Positions 28,494 through 37,600 of a stretch of 64,000 nucleotides of DNA are shown here, one piece after another. The stretch spans positions 58,130,686 to 58,194,685 of the forward strand of contig OZ020306.1 in assembly GCA_963971305.1 (NCBI GenBank), read 5' to 3'. The position numbers were made by a program, and so were the translations under genes. This DNA comes from Arcuatula senhousia. Its lineage: Eukaryota; Mollusca; Bivalvia; Mytilida; Mytilidae. Position 1 is the stretch's first letter. Each line of letters begins with the position of its first letter. The notes beneath the pieces are model-generated. The model was not told where the DNA came from. It did no database searches and saw only the letters and a list, made by a program, of their open reading frames with translations.

Positions 28494-28724
28494 TGGTGCT
28501 CTACAGGGCTTGGCGTGACCAGCCAATTGATCAGACCGAGCCAAATCTGACCGCCTGTCTAGGAGAAGTAAGGGCCAAAGCCCACATGCGTGGACCAGGA
28601 TCCCGTCCTCCCCCGTCACAGGTCGCAACACACGGCAATCATGTTGACCCGTTCAGTCGCTTCTTACGACAAGCTTTACGGGCGGCTGCGGGACTATTCT
28701 TTTCACACCCGGTTCCCGCACGGG
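28494..28724 (-). mobile_element. SINE-like element, short subfamily, at the satellite edge
   Basis: About 230 bp. Its right end (minus-strand 5' head) contains 'cttacgacaagc', 'ctgcgggactattct' and 'cccgcacggg', a clear cousin of the head of the longer SINE-like elements here, while the body is different. A possible 6-bp target duplication (atgaaa) flanks it at about 28488 and 28729. The open frame across it is not conserved with any protein I recognise, so I do not call a gene. Confidence 0.55.
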
Positions 28725-28739
28725 GGGGATGAAAAAAAA

Positions 28740-29225
28740 AGAGTGAGTGAGTTGGTGTTTTACGCCCGTGCAACGCTATATAGGTTATTTACAGGCGATG
28801 AACATGAAAAGGATGATACAATGAACATGAAATGATGATGATAAATGAAAAATGAGGATGGGGTGGGACACAAAGGACCGGTAAATTTTGAAGAACCACA
28901 GGAAAAGGGGAGAGGTGGGTAGGGGTGGTAAATTTAGCCTATGTGGTGCACTACTTGGCGGTCCACAAAGGGGTCTTTTACGTGCATGAAGCGTGGCACT
29001 CTCCACACACGTTGGCCCACTATGGTCGGCGGTCAGGGTTTCCGTATTATAGACCAGACAACCCCCGCGGACGAGGGCTACCCTATTCAGCCACCTAGGT
29101 TACACACTTGGTCGCTCTGTGGGCTGAGCACTGACCCGACGTCAGAATCCCAAGACCCTTAGTCGCCTTTTACGACAAGCTAGGCACTGCTGCGGGCCTA
29201 TTCGCCACCCGGGCCCCGCACGGGA
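28740..29225 (-). mobile_element. SINE-like retroposon A, copy 1 (full length)
   Basis: About 486 bp. Minus-strand order: GC-rich head ('gtcccgtgcggggcccgg', then 'gcttgtcgtaaaaggcgact'), a ~400-bp body, a 3' end with 'gcgttgcacgggcgtaaaac' and an (ACTC)n tail, seen on + as gagtgagtgag at the left edge. The flanks share an A-rich stretch (aaaaaaaaaga) that fits a target duplication. I see no certain tRNA-type A and B boxes, so the promoter origin of the head is open. Confidence 0.8.
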
Positions 29226-30026
29226 CAAAAAAAAAAAAAGACAATCGGTATCTGTGACAACGCTATCAAAAAGAAACAGGCTTTTCAAACTCTACAAACG
29301 AAATAACCAGCTGTACACTCTGGACGCATGTGCATTAGTTTCGTGTTCATATGATGGAAACCAAAGAAAATTAGAAGAATAAGGCATTATATTAAGTTGA
29401 ATAGAAGAAATTCTACAGAAACAATAGTTCAACGTAATATAACATTAAGTCATTGAATGGCAACATATCATGCATATAGTACAAGTTAATTTCTCCTTCC
29501 CATTAAGCTGTTGAAAATTGACAAAATGTTTATTTTTTCCCAATCATGGTGCCCACAAGGGGCAGTGAAATTACAATTAAGTAAAAATATATAGAATAAA
29601 ATAAAACAATCAAAAAAGAACAGTAATTATCAATGATTAATAGTAATAAAAGAGGTGGCTGATTGATGACCCGTTTCTGCCAGAAGTATAGTAAACAGAT
29701 ACTCTTAGGCTGTTCACGGCTTTATATATATATATAGGGACCCCCTATGGTACCAAATAATTTGTCTTATCATAAGGATTAATAATATATAGGTTATAGG
29801 GTTGGGATCTCAATGGTTTTCAAGATATTAAGGATTTTGTAATTTGAGGGGGTGGGGCATGACCCCCTATGGTAGCAAATGATTCGGCTTATCATAAGGA
29901 GTAATAGTACATTTTCAAGATAAATTAAATAAGGATTTTGTGATTTGAGAGGGCGGGGCATGACCCCTTGGGACCCCCATATGGTACCAAATGATTCGTC
30001 TTATCATAAGGAGTAATAATATATAT
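29226..30026. repeat. AT-rich spacer with a three-copy imperfect repeat
   Basis: No gene is seen. From 29738 to about 30021 a ~110-120-bp unit recurs three times; each contains 'ctatggtaccaaat' or a close variant followed by 'cttatcataagga' and a 'taataatatat' stretch (starts near 29738, 29861 and 29971). The repeat lies directly against the hAT element's left target duplication. Confidence 0.6.
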
Positions 30027-30034
30027 ATGGTTAT

Positions 30035-30928
30035 CAAAAATGGGTTTAATTACTTTGAAAGTAATTGATTAAATTACAATTACTTTGACAAATTGATAAT
30101 CAAATTAAATTAATGATTACAGCAATTTTGAAAGTAATTGATTAAATTACTGATTACTTTGTAATGTTATCATGATTACATCTGATTACAATACATTTAA
30201 GTTAAGAATATATGATTTGCACACTTCTTGTACATTTATACTAGAAATCTGAAAAGTAGTATTTATTATACATGCACCGTATTTGCCCTAGGAAACTCTT
30301 TTTTTTAAAGGTGTAATATAATAAACAGTTATAAAAACACCCTCTAATTGGCTTCTATCAGTCTATGTGACAGGTGACATTAAACAAAGGATTAAATATT
30401 GGACTTAAAACAACAAATCTTAATTGGAAAAGAAAACTATTGAAATTTTCTAAAGAACAAAATTAATTGACTTCATTTTTACAATCCTTTAATATTTTAC
30501 AATTATAATCTGCACATCATGAAACATCCAGGTTAAAACATATATTGTTAAAAAAATTAATTTAATGTGAGATTGATTCTGGTAACAAGTACTTAGTAGT
30601 AATTATGAAGATAACTGTGCATATAGTATAAAATAATTGTTGCACTTTAGCTTTCAATATTGTCATGATTGTAAAACTTTAATTAAGATTAAAATAGACC
30701 TATGTTCAAATCATGTAATATCAGACTTGTTTAAGTCATTCAATTTGCAATGTAATCAGAAAGTAATCAGAATGAAATCAGGATTACAGGGTATTTTTTG
30801 AAAGTAATTGATTGAATTAAATTACATGTAATCAGATTTTTGGCTGATTACTGATTACTCTGATTACTTGAAAAATTGTAATCAATTACAGCTGATTAAT
30901 GATTACAATTACGATTACCCCATCTCTG
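30035..30928. mobile_element. Non-autonomous hAT element with 8-bp target duplication
   Basis: The right end reads '...taccccatctctg', on the other strand CAGAGATGGGGTA, the CAGRGATGGG-type terminus typical of hAT transposons. The left end is a degraded version, 'caaaaatgggtttaat'. Both sides are flanked by exactly 'atggttat' (30027-30034 and 30929-30936), and 8 bp is the diagnostic hAT target-site length. Both subterminal regions are rich in 'gtaatcaattac'-like palindromic motifs, which could bind transposase. At 894 bp and AT-rich it has no transposase frame, so it must have been moved by an autonomous relative. Confidence 0.88.
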
Positions 30929-30936
30929 ATGGTTAT

Positions 30937-31197
30937 AAGGTAATAATTTGAACTACATTTTGTACTTTCGACACATTCAAAAAATATCATTTTTGGGGTA
31001 TTTCGTGGGGCGTGGCACGGCCCCTGGGCGTCTCCATACTTGAATTTCAGGGAGAAGCTACATCTCATAGGTTTCTACCACTGTGCAAAATTTGAAATCA
31101 ATCCGTCAAGTAAAAAAATCTTGAATTCATTTTCATTGTTTCTTTAGAACATTTTACCTTGACAAGTGTATCATTTAAAACATTATTTTAATTTCAG
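30937..31197. other. Spacer upstream of candidate exons
   Basis: No convincing coding sequence. A GC-richer patch at about 30990-31070 ('gtggcacggcccctgggcgt') followed by 'gcaaaatttgaaatcaatcc' resembles repeat debris. The last 20 bases are pyrimidine-rich and end in 'atttcag', a plausible 3' splice site for the following exon. Confidence 0.4.
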
Positions 31198-31276
31198 CTA
31201 TTTTTAAAGAGCTTCAAGGGATAAGAGATACAGAAAGGGGCCCTTACCTGGAAGAAGCCCTAAAACAAGAGGACAT
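31198..31276 (+). CDS. Candidate internal exon of an unknown gene (exon a)
   Basis: A 79-nt open stretch bounded by 'ttttaatttcag' upstream and 'gtaatatt' downstream. Read with two leading bases it encodes 25 codons beginning IFKELQGIRDTERGPYLEEA and ends with two bases (AT) of a split codon. The in-frame TAA just after the donor would be intronic. Its phase fits exon b exactly: AT plus the first T of exon b makes Ile. Composition (charged and amphipathic, rich in Glu, Lys, Leu) is unlike the AT-rich surroundings. I do not recognise the family. The upstream exon is not evident and may lie beyond the hAT insertion or be lost. Confidence 0.5.
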
Positions 31277-31616
31277 GTAATATTCTACACATTGTGTTAT
31301 AGTTCACAAAAACATTTGATAGTAATTTTGTTACATATTTACATTGTCAAATAAAGTTTCAGGGCTGTTTTGAGAATTTATGATATACAAAGCGAAAATG
31401 TAAAAACGAAAAAACAAACACTGTTACAACTGGTTACTAAAATCACATTAACCATGTTATGTAATCTTCAAGAACATTTCAACAATGGTCTCATCTGTCA
31501 GGGAATCAGAAGTGTCGTCCTTGACTTTTAAACTTGTAATTTATTGTTCTTAAATGATAACAGTTGTGTCTCAAGTTCAAAAACATCCTATATATTAACA
31601 CATTTATGAATTTCAG

Positions 31617-31787
31617 TGATTCATTGAAAGATCGTGCCAGGGGAGCAGTGTGGATGCCAAATGCATCCCAAGGGCATATCACTGCCATAAAAACCTTCCT
31701 TCCCGGGTTATCCAAACAAAACCTAATGAATTTAATGAATATTGGAAAGCAAAATGGTACGATTGATGAAATGTTGAATTGCAAGAG
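31617..31787 (+). CDS. Candidate internal exon of an unknown gene (exon b)
   Basis: A 171-nt open stretch with textbook splice signals: 'atgaatttcag' before it and AG|GTAAGA after it. It encodes 56 full codons, starting DSLKDRARGAVWMPNASQGH and ending MLNCK plus a split codon AG. An ATG 10 bases upstream overlaps the acceptor and need not be the start. The intron from exon a would be 340 nt. The split codon could join the acceptor 'tttacatag' at 33350, giving a very short last coding stretch and stop; that is only one possibility. If correct, the SINE at 32232-32710 sits in the intron. I do not recognise the protein family. Confidence 0.55.
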
Positions 31788-32219
31788 GTAAGAGTAATAT
31801 AATTTTTTTAATTTCAAAAAGGACACCTGAACAAGTACCCGTGCAAAAGGGTTTTATAGTCCTGTCTTATTCATGCTTATCCATTCTTAAAAAGCTTTTG
31901 TTTGTCCTTGTCACTTTATGTTCTCTGTTCTATGCCTCGATTTGGACCTTTCATCAATCATTTAGGGGTTGGAATTTAATCTTTTGTAATTTATCATAAG
32001 TCTGGGGACAATGCAAATCGACCAACAGTGACATGTGGTCTTGTTGAAAATGCTGGTTGTTTTCTATTGTGATGTTTTGAAATTTCGGTTTGTTTATGTT
32101 ATTCGTGTCGCGTACACTTATTCCACAACCAGAAGATCGTCTATCTTGACATTTATTTTTGTAAAGATATTTGTCTATTAGCAACACATTATTGTTTACT
32201 GTTAATATTTTGTTTATTT
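31788..32219. other. Spacer or intron, no gene recognised
   Basis: AT-rich sequence after the candidate donor. A 77-codon minus-strand frame at 31954-32187 has low-complexity Asn/Gln/Lys composition and no recognisable motif, so I leave it uncalled. Confidence 0.4.
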
Positions 32220-32231
32220 GTAATTGTTTTA

Positions 32232-32710
32232 GTCCCGTGTGGGGCCCGGGTGGCTAATATGCCCGCAGCAGAGCCTAGCTTGTCGTAAGAGGCGACTAAG
32301 GGTCTTGGGAGTCTGACGTCGGGTCAGTGCTCAGCCCACAGAGCGACCAAGTGTGTACCCTAGGTGGCTGAATAGGGGGGCCCTCGTCCGCGGGGTTGTC
32401 AGGTCTATAATACGGAACCGCTGACCATAGTGGGCCAACGTGTATGGAGAGTGCCACGCTTCATGCACGTATAAGACCCCTTTCTGGACCGCCAAGTAGT
32501 GCACCACATACACTATATTTTCCGCCCCTACCCACCTCTCCCCTTTTCCTGTGGTTCTTCAAAATTTACTGGTCCTTTGTGTCCAACCCCATCCCCATAT
32601 TTCATTTATCATCATCATTTCATGTTCATTTTATCATCTTGTTCATGTTCATCGCCTGTAATAACCTATATAGCGTTGCACGGGCGTAAAACACCAACTC
32701 ACTCACTCAC
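32232..32710 (+). mobile_element. SINE-like retroposon A, copy 2 (full length, + orientation)
   Basis: The + strand runs from the head 'gtcccgtgtggggcccgg' to 'ggcgtaaaacaccaactc' and (ACTC)n. It is flanked by a perfect 12-bp target duplication, gtaattgtttta, at 32220-32231 and 32711-32722. This confirms both ends of the element and shows that the ACTC tail is the 3' end where target-primed reverse transcription began. Confidence 0.92.
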
Positions 32711-33600
32711 GTAATTGTTTTATGCTGTTTTTGTTGATTATCGTTTTTGTTTGTATACTCAACAGGGCATTTTAAGTCTAGGTAAACATATACTGGTTAG
32801 GCTTGCATAATGCATTTAATTATGAGTAGAAAATACATGAACTTTAGAGAAATATGGTGACTTTTTATTGTAAAATCTACCATTTATTTAATGTTAACAG
32901 AAGAAACTATTAAAAACTTGCTTCATTGACGTTGGCAAATAAACATTGGGCATGATACTTTATAATTAATTTCATTTATATCAACAATACTGAAGAATGA
33001 ATTTATATCAACAATACTGAAGCATAAATTTATATCAAAATACTGAAGCAAAGATGTATAAGTTTATGAAAATACAATATAATATTTTCAAAGATATAAA
33101 CTATGATTAATTATGACTAGGCAAGAATGAAACTAGAACACTACTTGTAAGCATAATATGAAATTTATAAGTGAATATTTTGCTTTTATAAACAATTAAA
33201 TGTACCCGGTATAGAGTACAGACTTTCAATTGTAATCTTGATTTGATAATGTAGCCCAATCAACAACAAAAACCTTCTTATCCATACTTATTGTAATGGT
33301 ACAAATGGGAAAAAATGTCTTCTTCCAAATATTTTATCTTTTATTTTACATAGAAATATTGGGACTTGAACTAACACATGCCGTCTCAATTGGCATCGGA
33401 GAGGATTGGGAATAAATATGTCTATGGACACTCTGAAAAGACCTAGATTAATGTGACTTGGTGAATAAAGACACATAATAATTAAAATTACATAAACAAT
33501 GTCATACCTATACGATCAACTACAAGACAAGTACCTATACGATCAACTACAAGACAAGTAACTTGACAACTTCAACTCAACCAACAAATTTTCCCATCCG
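32711..33600. repeat. AT-rich spacer with two minisatellites
   Basis: Three 26-27-bp units of 'atttatatcaacaatactga' plus 6-7 bases occupy 32974-33053. A perfect two-unit 27-bp repeat beginning 'tacctatacgatcaactaca' occupies 33505-33558. A candidate 3' splice site lies at 33350 ('ttttattttacatag'). No other gene signal is seen. Confidence 0.6.
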
Positions 33601-34070
33601 TTCGTCAAATAATCTTCTGATTGCAAATCTTTCAAACATCCAGCAACACGACCAATTATTACAACAGAACCGGAGTCTCATTTTCAACATGTAAGTACCG
33701 GTATGCCAGTACCATCTTCAGGATACGGATCAAAACCAAATCCAGAACATGCTCAACGTACTAGTTAATTTCAGATCATTCAGGTTCAAGCGTCAACTAC
33801 TCAAAATGTAGTAATGCAAATTGTTGATACTGTTTTTAATCAAGAGGGTAATGCTGTAGCCACAGGTCATATTACAGGTAAAGATTTATGCCATGGTCCA
33901 ATACTTGACATTTCTAATGGTATATCTTTAGGGTCTCATGTTCCAAAAAAAGGTTGGGAAGAAAATATGGGCAAAATATTTCAAAGATCTTGGCATATTG
34001 TTGCTTTCCCATGTACAAAGTGATCCTTGGACAGTTACAGTTGGTCCAAACAAGCTTGATGACGTCTAAC
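33590..34070 (+). pseudogene. Frameshifted coding remnant, possibly a retroelement ORF
   Basis: One frame runs 33814-34023 from an internal ATG, with protein-like content including VDTVFNQEGNAVATGHITG and SLGSHVPKK. At the A7 run near 33945 the likely frame changes: the next frame reads IWAKYFKDLGILLLSHVQSD and PWTVTVGPNKLDDV, which continues the protein character. Upstream, 33590-33780 is open in the same frame as the first piece except for a TAG before 33770. The pattern (hydrophobic IW-x-Y-x-DLG-LL stretch after a 'shVPkk' turn) reminds me of an ORF found in tyrosine-recombinase-type retroelements of invertebrates, but I cannot confirm this. Confidence 0.4.
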
Positions 34071-34139
34071 GAACAAAAATCAAAGGGTTCCTTGACTTTT
34101 TACAGATGAAATGAGGCATTCCTACTTAAATAATAATGC

Positions 34140-34670
34140 CCCTATACCTTGTATTGTGTTTACTTACCCTAATTGTATGTTCTTGTACTAAAGGTAATTG
34201 TATCATTGATGGTAAACCTAGCACTAATTGTATGTTGTTGTTTTTTTTTTGCTAACCCTAACCCTATTTTTTTCTTTTTTCACTAATCCTTACCCTAATT
34301 TTTAATTTTTACCAACCCTAACCGTATGTTTTTGTAATAACCTTAACCCTAAACGTATGTTTTTGTAATAACCTTAACCCTAAACATATATTTCAATACC
34401 TTATATTGTATTTCCACTAACCTTCGCCCTAATTGTATGTTCTTGTACTATAAGAAATTGTACTTAATGCTAACACTTACGTGAATCGTATGTTTTTGTA
34501 ATAACCCTAACCCTAAATATATATATAACTGATATTTACCTTTATTGTATGTTTTTTTTTATGCTAACCCCTAGCCCTAATTTTGCGTTTTCACTAACCT
34601 TAACACTAATTGTATGTTTTTGTACTAACCTTACCCAAAATATATATTTGAATACCAACTTAATCCTAAT
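34140..34670 (-). repeat. Diverged inverted relic of the telomere-like satellite
   Basis: The + strand repeatedly shows 'ctaaccctaaccctat', 'aattgtatgtttttgtact' and 'aataaccttaaccctaaa'. These are reverse complements of the array blocks 'ttagggttagtac' and 'gtacaaaaacgtacaatt'. Divergence from the array is far higher than among array copies. It lies 5.7 kb from the array edge and in the opposite orientation. Confidence 0.85.
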
Positions 34671-34745
34671 TAGGGTTAGGGTATAGTATAAAAAGATACA
34701 TTTATGGCTAGGTTAGTACAAAAAACGAAGGAAAAAATAGGGTAC
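34671..34745 (+). repeat. Short forward-oriented satellite relic
   Basis: At 'taatcctaattagggttagg' (about 34664-34683) the satellite flips from CCCTAA to TTAGGG orientation. The forward part then shows 'aaaaagatacatttatggct' and 'gttagtacaaaaaacg', recognisable as the array's boxes. The centre of the inversion is the palindrome CCTAATTAGG. Confidence 0.75.
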
Positions 34746-35473
34746 GGTTAAGAGATAAAGGACAACGGATTCTAGGAAGTCTGCTTCATATTTAGATGTA
34801 CATCTCGAAATTAACTCTCAATTGATTTAATTCTTAATGAAATTGTACGACTATTCAACCTCCAAATATATACGCTAAAACTTTTTTTCGCACTTATTTC
34901 TTTTGATTATCCATATCGAAAATAGAACAAGGTGTTCATATCACTACATTAAATTGATGAAATATAATTAAAACAATTATGAGTAATTTATGTTGCATAA
35001 TTTAATTTTGTTCTCCTTATGACTAAAAAAATATAGAGACTGTTATAGGCTAGTTTTAGTTACTCTTATATTAAAAGAGTGTCTTAAGAATATCTCAACT
35101 CCTAAGGTGGTTTTTAGTTACTGGCCCCAGCTGTATATGTACGAGCCAGTTCCAACCCAGAGCACTGCAACAGTCATGCTTTTTTTGACGAATCAATAAT
35201 CGAAACACAAGTTTGGTGCAGGACACCCTAAGGATCATACCATTCATGTCATATTATTTTTGATCAGTAGGTTCAGAGAAGATTGTAGAACAATGACGGA
35301 CGCAAAGTAATGGCAATAGTGATTGAAAATGGCTGGCATACATTGTCAATACAAAACTTTCAGAAAAATACACAGGCTAAATAAAATAAGTATTTTGCTA
35401 AAATTATATTGAAATAGCTGATTTTTTAAATTTTCTCTTTTATTTTATTTTGTTATATTATGCATTCTTTCAG
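34746..35473. repeat. AT-rich spacer with a degraded core-repeat element end
   Basis: At 35176-35330 the + strand reads 'catgctttttttgacgaatc', 'cacaagtttggtgcaggaca' and 'cgcaaagtaatggcaatag'. These are the reverse complement of the first ~200 bp of the core-repeat element family C seen intact at 53125, here minus strand, degraded, and without its hairpin. The rest shows nothing recognisable. Confidence 0.55.
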
Positions 35474-35569
35474 AAAACAATCATATCTTATGTAACATGG
35501 CCTGCACGATGGAGACTCATAGACTACAGGGATCGTTTGGATAACAGGAAGTGCCAACTTGTCAGTTGA
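35474..35569 (+). CDS. Candidate terminal exon, unknown gene
   Basis: Immediately after 'tatgcattctttcag', a strong acceptor, the frame is open for 31 codons to TGA at 35567-35569. It reads KTIISYVTWPARWRLIDYRD then RLDNRKCQLVS. The Trp/Arg/Tyr-rich content is unlike random AT-rich translation. There is no ATG, so it would be an internal or last exon. No partner exon could be placed with confidence and I do not recognise the family. It may be a transposon-derived fragment. Confidence 0.35.
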   Translation, partial: KTIISYVTWPARWRLIDYRDRLDNRKCQLVS

Positions 35570-35684
35570 ATGAAGCCCTTTAGTGGAGGTCCGCGAAGGT
35601 CCCCTTCAAGTGTCAAAACGGCGGGTATATCATTTATAAAGACGATTTACCATAAAATATCTAATATTTTAGTTGCTAAAATAT

Positions 35685-35847
35685 CCGATTTTTAAATTCT
35701 AAATTGTTTAAAACACCAGGTTTCTTTCCTTGTAATGCACATGGTCGATATCCTCCGTGCTGGATTTGGCTGCCTTGATCGAACGTTTTGGTTTTGAGTA
35801 CTTTTCGTTTTCAACAGTTTGGATTTGACCTTTCAATGTTTTGATTT
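35685..35847 (+). repeat. Dispersed ~160-bp repeat R, copy 1
   Basis: The segment from 'ccgatttttaaattct' to 'tcaatgttttgattt', including 'caccaggtttctttccttgt' and 'tacttttcgttttcaacagt', recurs in the same orientation at 63244-63407, with only scattered substitutions and small indels. The flanks differ except for a shared 'gagaggt' downstream. No ends typical of a known element are visible. Confidence 0.75.
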
Positions 35848-35972
35848 AAATGCTACTGATGAGAGGTTACTCCTTGAAATATCGATATATAGCATATCCA
35901 AATTAACCGTTTATAACCGCGTTTTGGTATTTGTAATTTCGATAACAATGGCCATTTTCACTCGCAATCAAA

Positions 35973-36257
35973 ATGGAGATTGACCACACAACTGATCGTC
36001 TGAGTTTCCATCGTGCTGGAGAGCAAGTGTTGTTGCTTTGGATGTGCATCAATGGTTTGGAGGCGACAAGAGAAAAGACTGCCAAACAACACAGACCCAT
36101 ATTCAGACTGTCCATCGAAAGACGTCTTAGAACTGCACGCGTACTATCTGTACACTCAGAAGAAACAAGAAATGCTGTGGGGACCTGCATTCGACGACGA
36201 AGAAGATATGGAAGTCAATTGAGTTCGATGTTTCTAGATATCAAAACGACCCTTTAA
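35973..36257 (+). CDS. Possible small protein-coding region, frame uncertain
   Basis: Two overlapping frames are open. Frame 1 starts with ATG in a good context (tcaaaatgg) and gives 94 residues, Arg-rich near the C-terminus. Frame 2 (to 36222) lacks a clear ATG but looks more protein-like: a Cys cluster (KCCCFGC), a hydrophilic middle with DPYSDCPSKDVLELHAYYLY and an acidic tail FDDEEDMEVN before TGA. The region is less AT-rich than its surroundings. It could be the last exon of a gene in frame 2, a frameshifted small gene that uses both, or chance. No homolog comes to mind. Confidence 0.3.
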   Translation: MEIDHTTDRLSFHRAGEQVLLLWMCINGLEATREKTAKQHRPIFRLSIERRLRTARVLSVHSEETRNAVGTCIRRRRRYGSQLSSMFLDIKTTL

Positions 36258-36494
36258 AGGGCCACCCAATATTTTCAAAAAGAATCTTACTATATGTTAA
36301 GAATAAGCAATAAACGAAAACTAATAATATATAAAATGAAACCCAAGCCACGTTCAAACACATGTATTAAGAATATACTGGTACACCCTTGCCTTTAAGA
36401 TATATGCAGAGTGTGATTAAAATATTCAGAATTAAGTTTAATAAACTCTTTCTGAAAATTAAAAAGATTTCAAATAAACTTAAACAAACAAATA
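36258..36494. other. AT-rich spacer, nothing recognised
   Basis: Low-complexity AT-rich sequence. Frames present on both strands are short and of biased composition. Confidence 0.5.
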
Positions 36495-36673
36495 CAGTCA
36501 AACCTGCTTTAGCGGCCACCTTTATTAAGCAATCACCTGCTTTAGACAGCCACATATTTTTTGTCCCTTTCTTTAATAAATTAACAAAAACAAACCTGGA
36601 TTAAGCAGCCACCTGTCTTAAGTGGTCAATTTATCCTCATCCCAAGGGTGGCCTCTTAAAACAGGTTTGACTG
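36495..36673. mobile_element. TA-flanked MITE (pogo/mariner-like), 179 bp
   Basis: The ends are perfect inverted repeats, CAGTCAAACCTG at 36495 and CAGGTTTGACTG ending at 36673, each bordered by TA (36493-36494 and 36674-36675), the duplicated target of Tc1/mariner-pogo transposons. Internal GGCCACC / TTAAG motifs recur on both sides ('ctttagcggccacc', 'taagcagccacctg', 'gggtggcctcttaaaa'). It is too short to encode a transposase. Confidence 0.85.
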
Positions 36674-37150
36674 TACAAGATATTGGAAAAATAAAATCCA
36701 GCTGATTCTAAATAACTTTATATATATAAACAAAGACTTTGACTTGGAAAAGTAGTTATCAGAAGAAACATGTTTAAACAGGAAACTTTAATTAAAGCCA
36801 GCAACCATGCCATGCCGAATTGATTTTTTTTCACCCAGAAATGAAAAAAATCAACGATTTTTAACCAATTTGAAAGAGGAGGTGTTATTTGGCAAAGACA
36901 ACAAAAAAGAACCCCAGAAAAGACTCAGCTAGGCAAATATTGCAGGCAACAAAAGTAGAACTGCAAGATGCAGAAAGAGCTGCGGCATACTAGAATGGGC
37001 CCTTATCCGTCCTCTGATTGAGATGGAGTACCAGCTGAGCCATCCAAATTACGAAGAAGATTTACCATATGATCGGCTCTACGGTTAACAAATACCCGAC
37101 CTAGTATAAAACGGCCCAACCAATATTAATTGTTAAAATCAATATGCCTT
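36674..37150. other. Spacer, no gene recognised
   Basis: A stretch around 36890-37090 is less AT-rich and partly open ('gaccatatgatcggctct') but stops occur in every frame. It may be the upstream, more decayed part of the LINE relic that follows. Confidence 0.35.
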
Positions 37151-37600
37151 AAAGCTCTTGATGTTTTAAAAGAATTCTCCAGTACGGAATGGGGAGCTGA
37201 TAAATCAGGGTTCTTTAAATTTTATAGGTCTATTGTACGATCAAAACTGGATTATGGTTCCATTATATATGGGGGTCTGCAAAAAAGTCGTAATTATCAA
37301 TTTTAGATACCGTTCATCATCAGGGATTGCCACTCTGTCTTGGTGCAAACAGAACCTCTCCTATTGAGAGTATGTAAGCGGAGCCATTTCTGAAGCATCG
37401 AAAGATTAAACTCAGACTGAAATATGCCACTAAATTAAAAGCCTTTCCTGCCCAAGACTGTGTTTTTAAACCACCTCTTAGAAATATGTATGAAAAACAT
37501 GAAAACAAAACTCCTCCTTTGGGTATTCGTATCAAATCCTAACCTGTCTTATCTGAAAATTGATTTAGAAACTAAAAACCTGTCAAGCCTTTGAGATTTA
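37151..37600 (+). pseudogene. Decayed LINE reverse transcriptase C-terminal fragment
   Basis: Translated pieces in two frames match the end of the reverse-transcriptase ORF of jockey/CR1-type LINEs. First comes LDVLKEFSSTEWGADKSGFF, with FYRSIVRSKLDYGSIIYGG containing the characteristic RSKLDYG motif. After a stop and a frame change there is LGANRTSPIES, then LKYATKLKAFPAQDCVF and YEKHENKTPPLGIRIKS. There are at least three in-frame stops and one frameshift. No endonuclease or RT catalytic domain is left upstream. The element ends where the hAT-related frame starts, so the two relics are directly juxtaposed. Confidence 0.75.
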
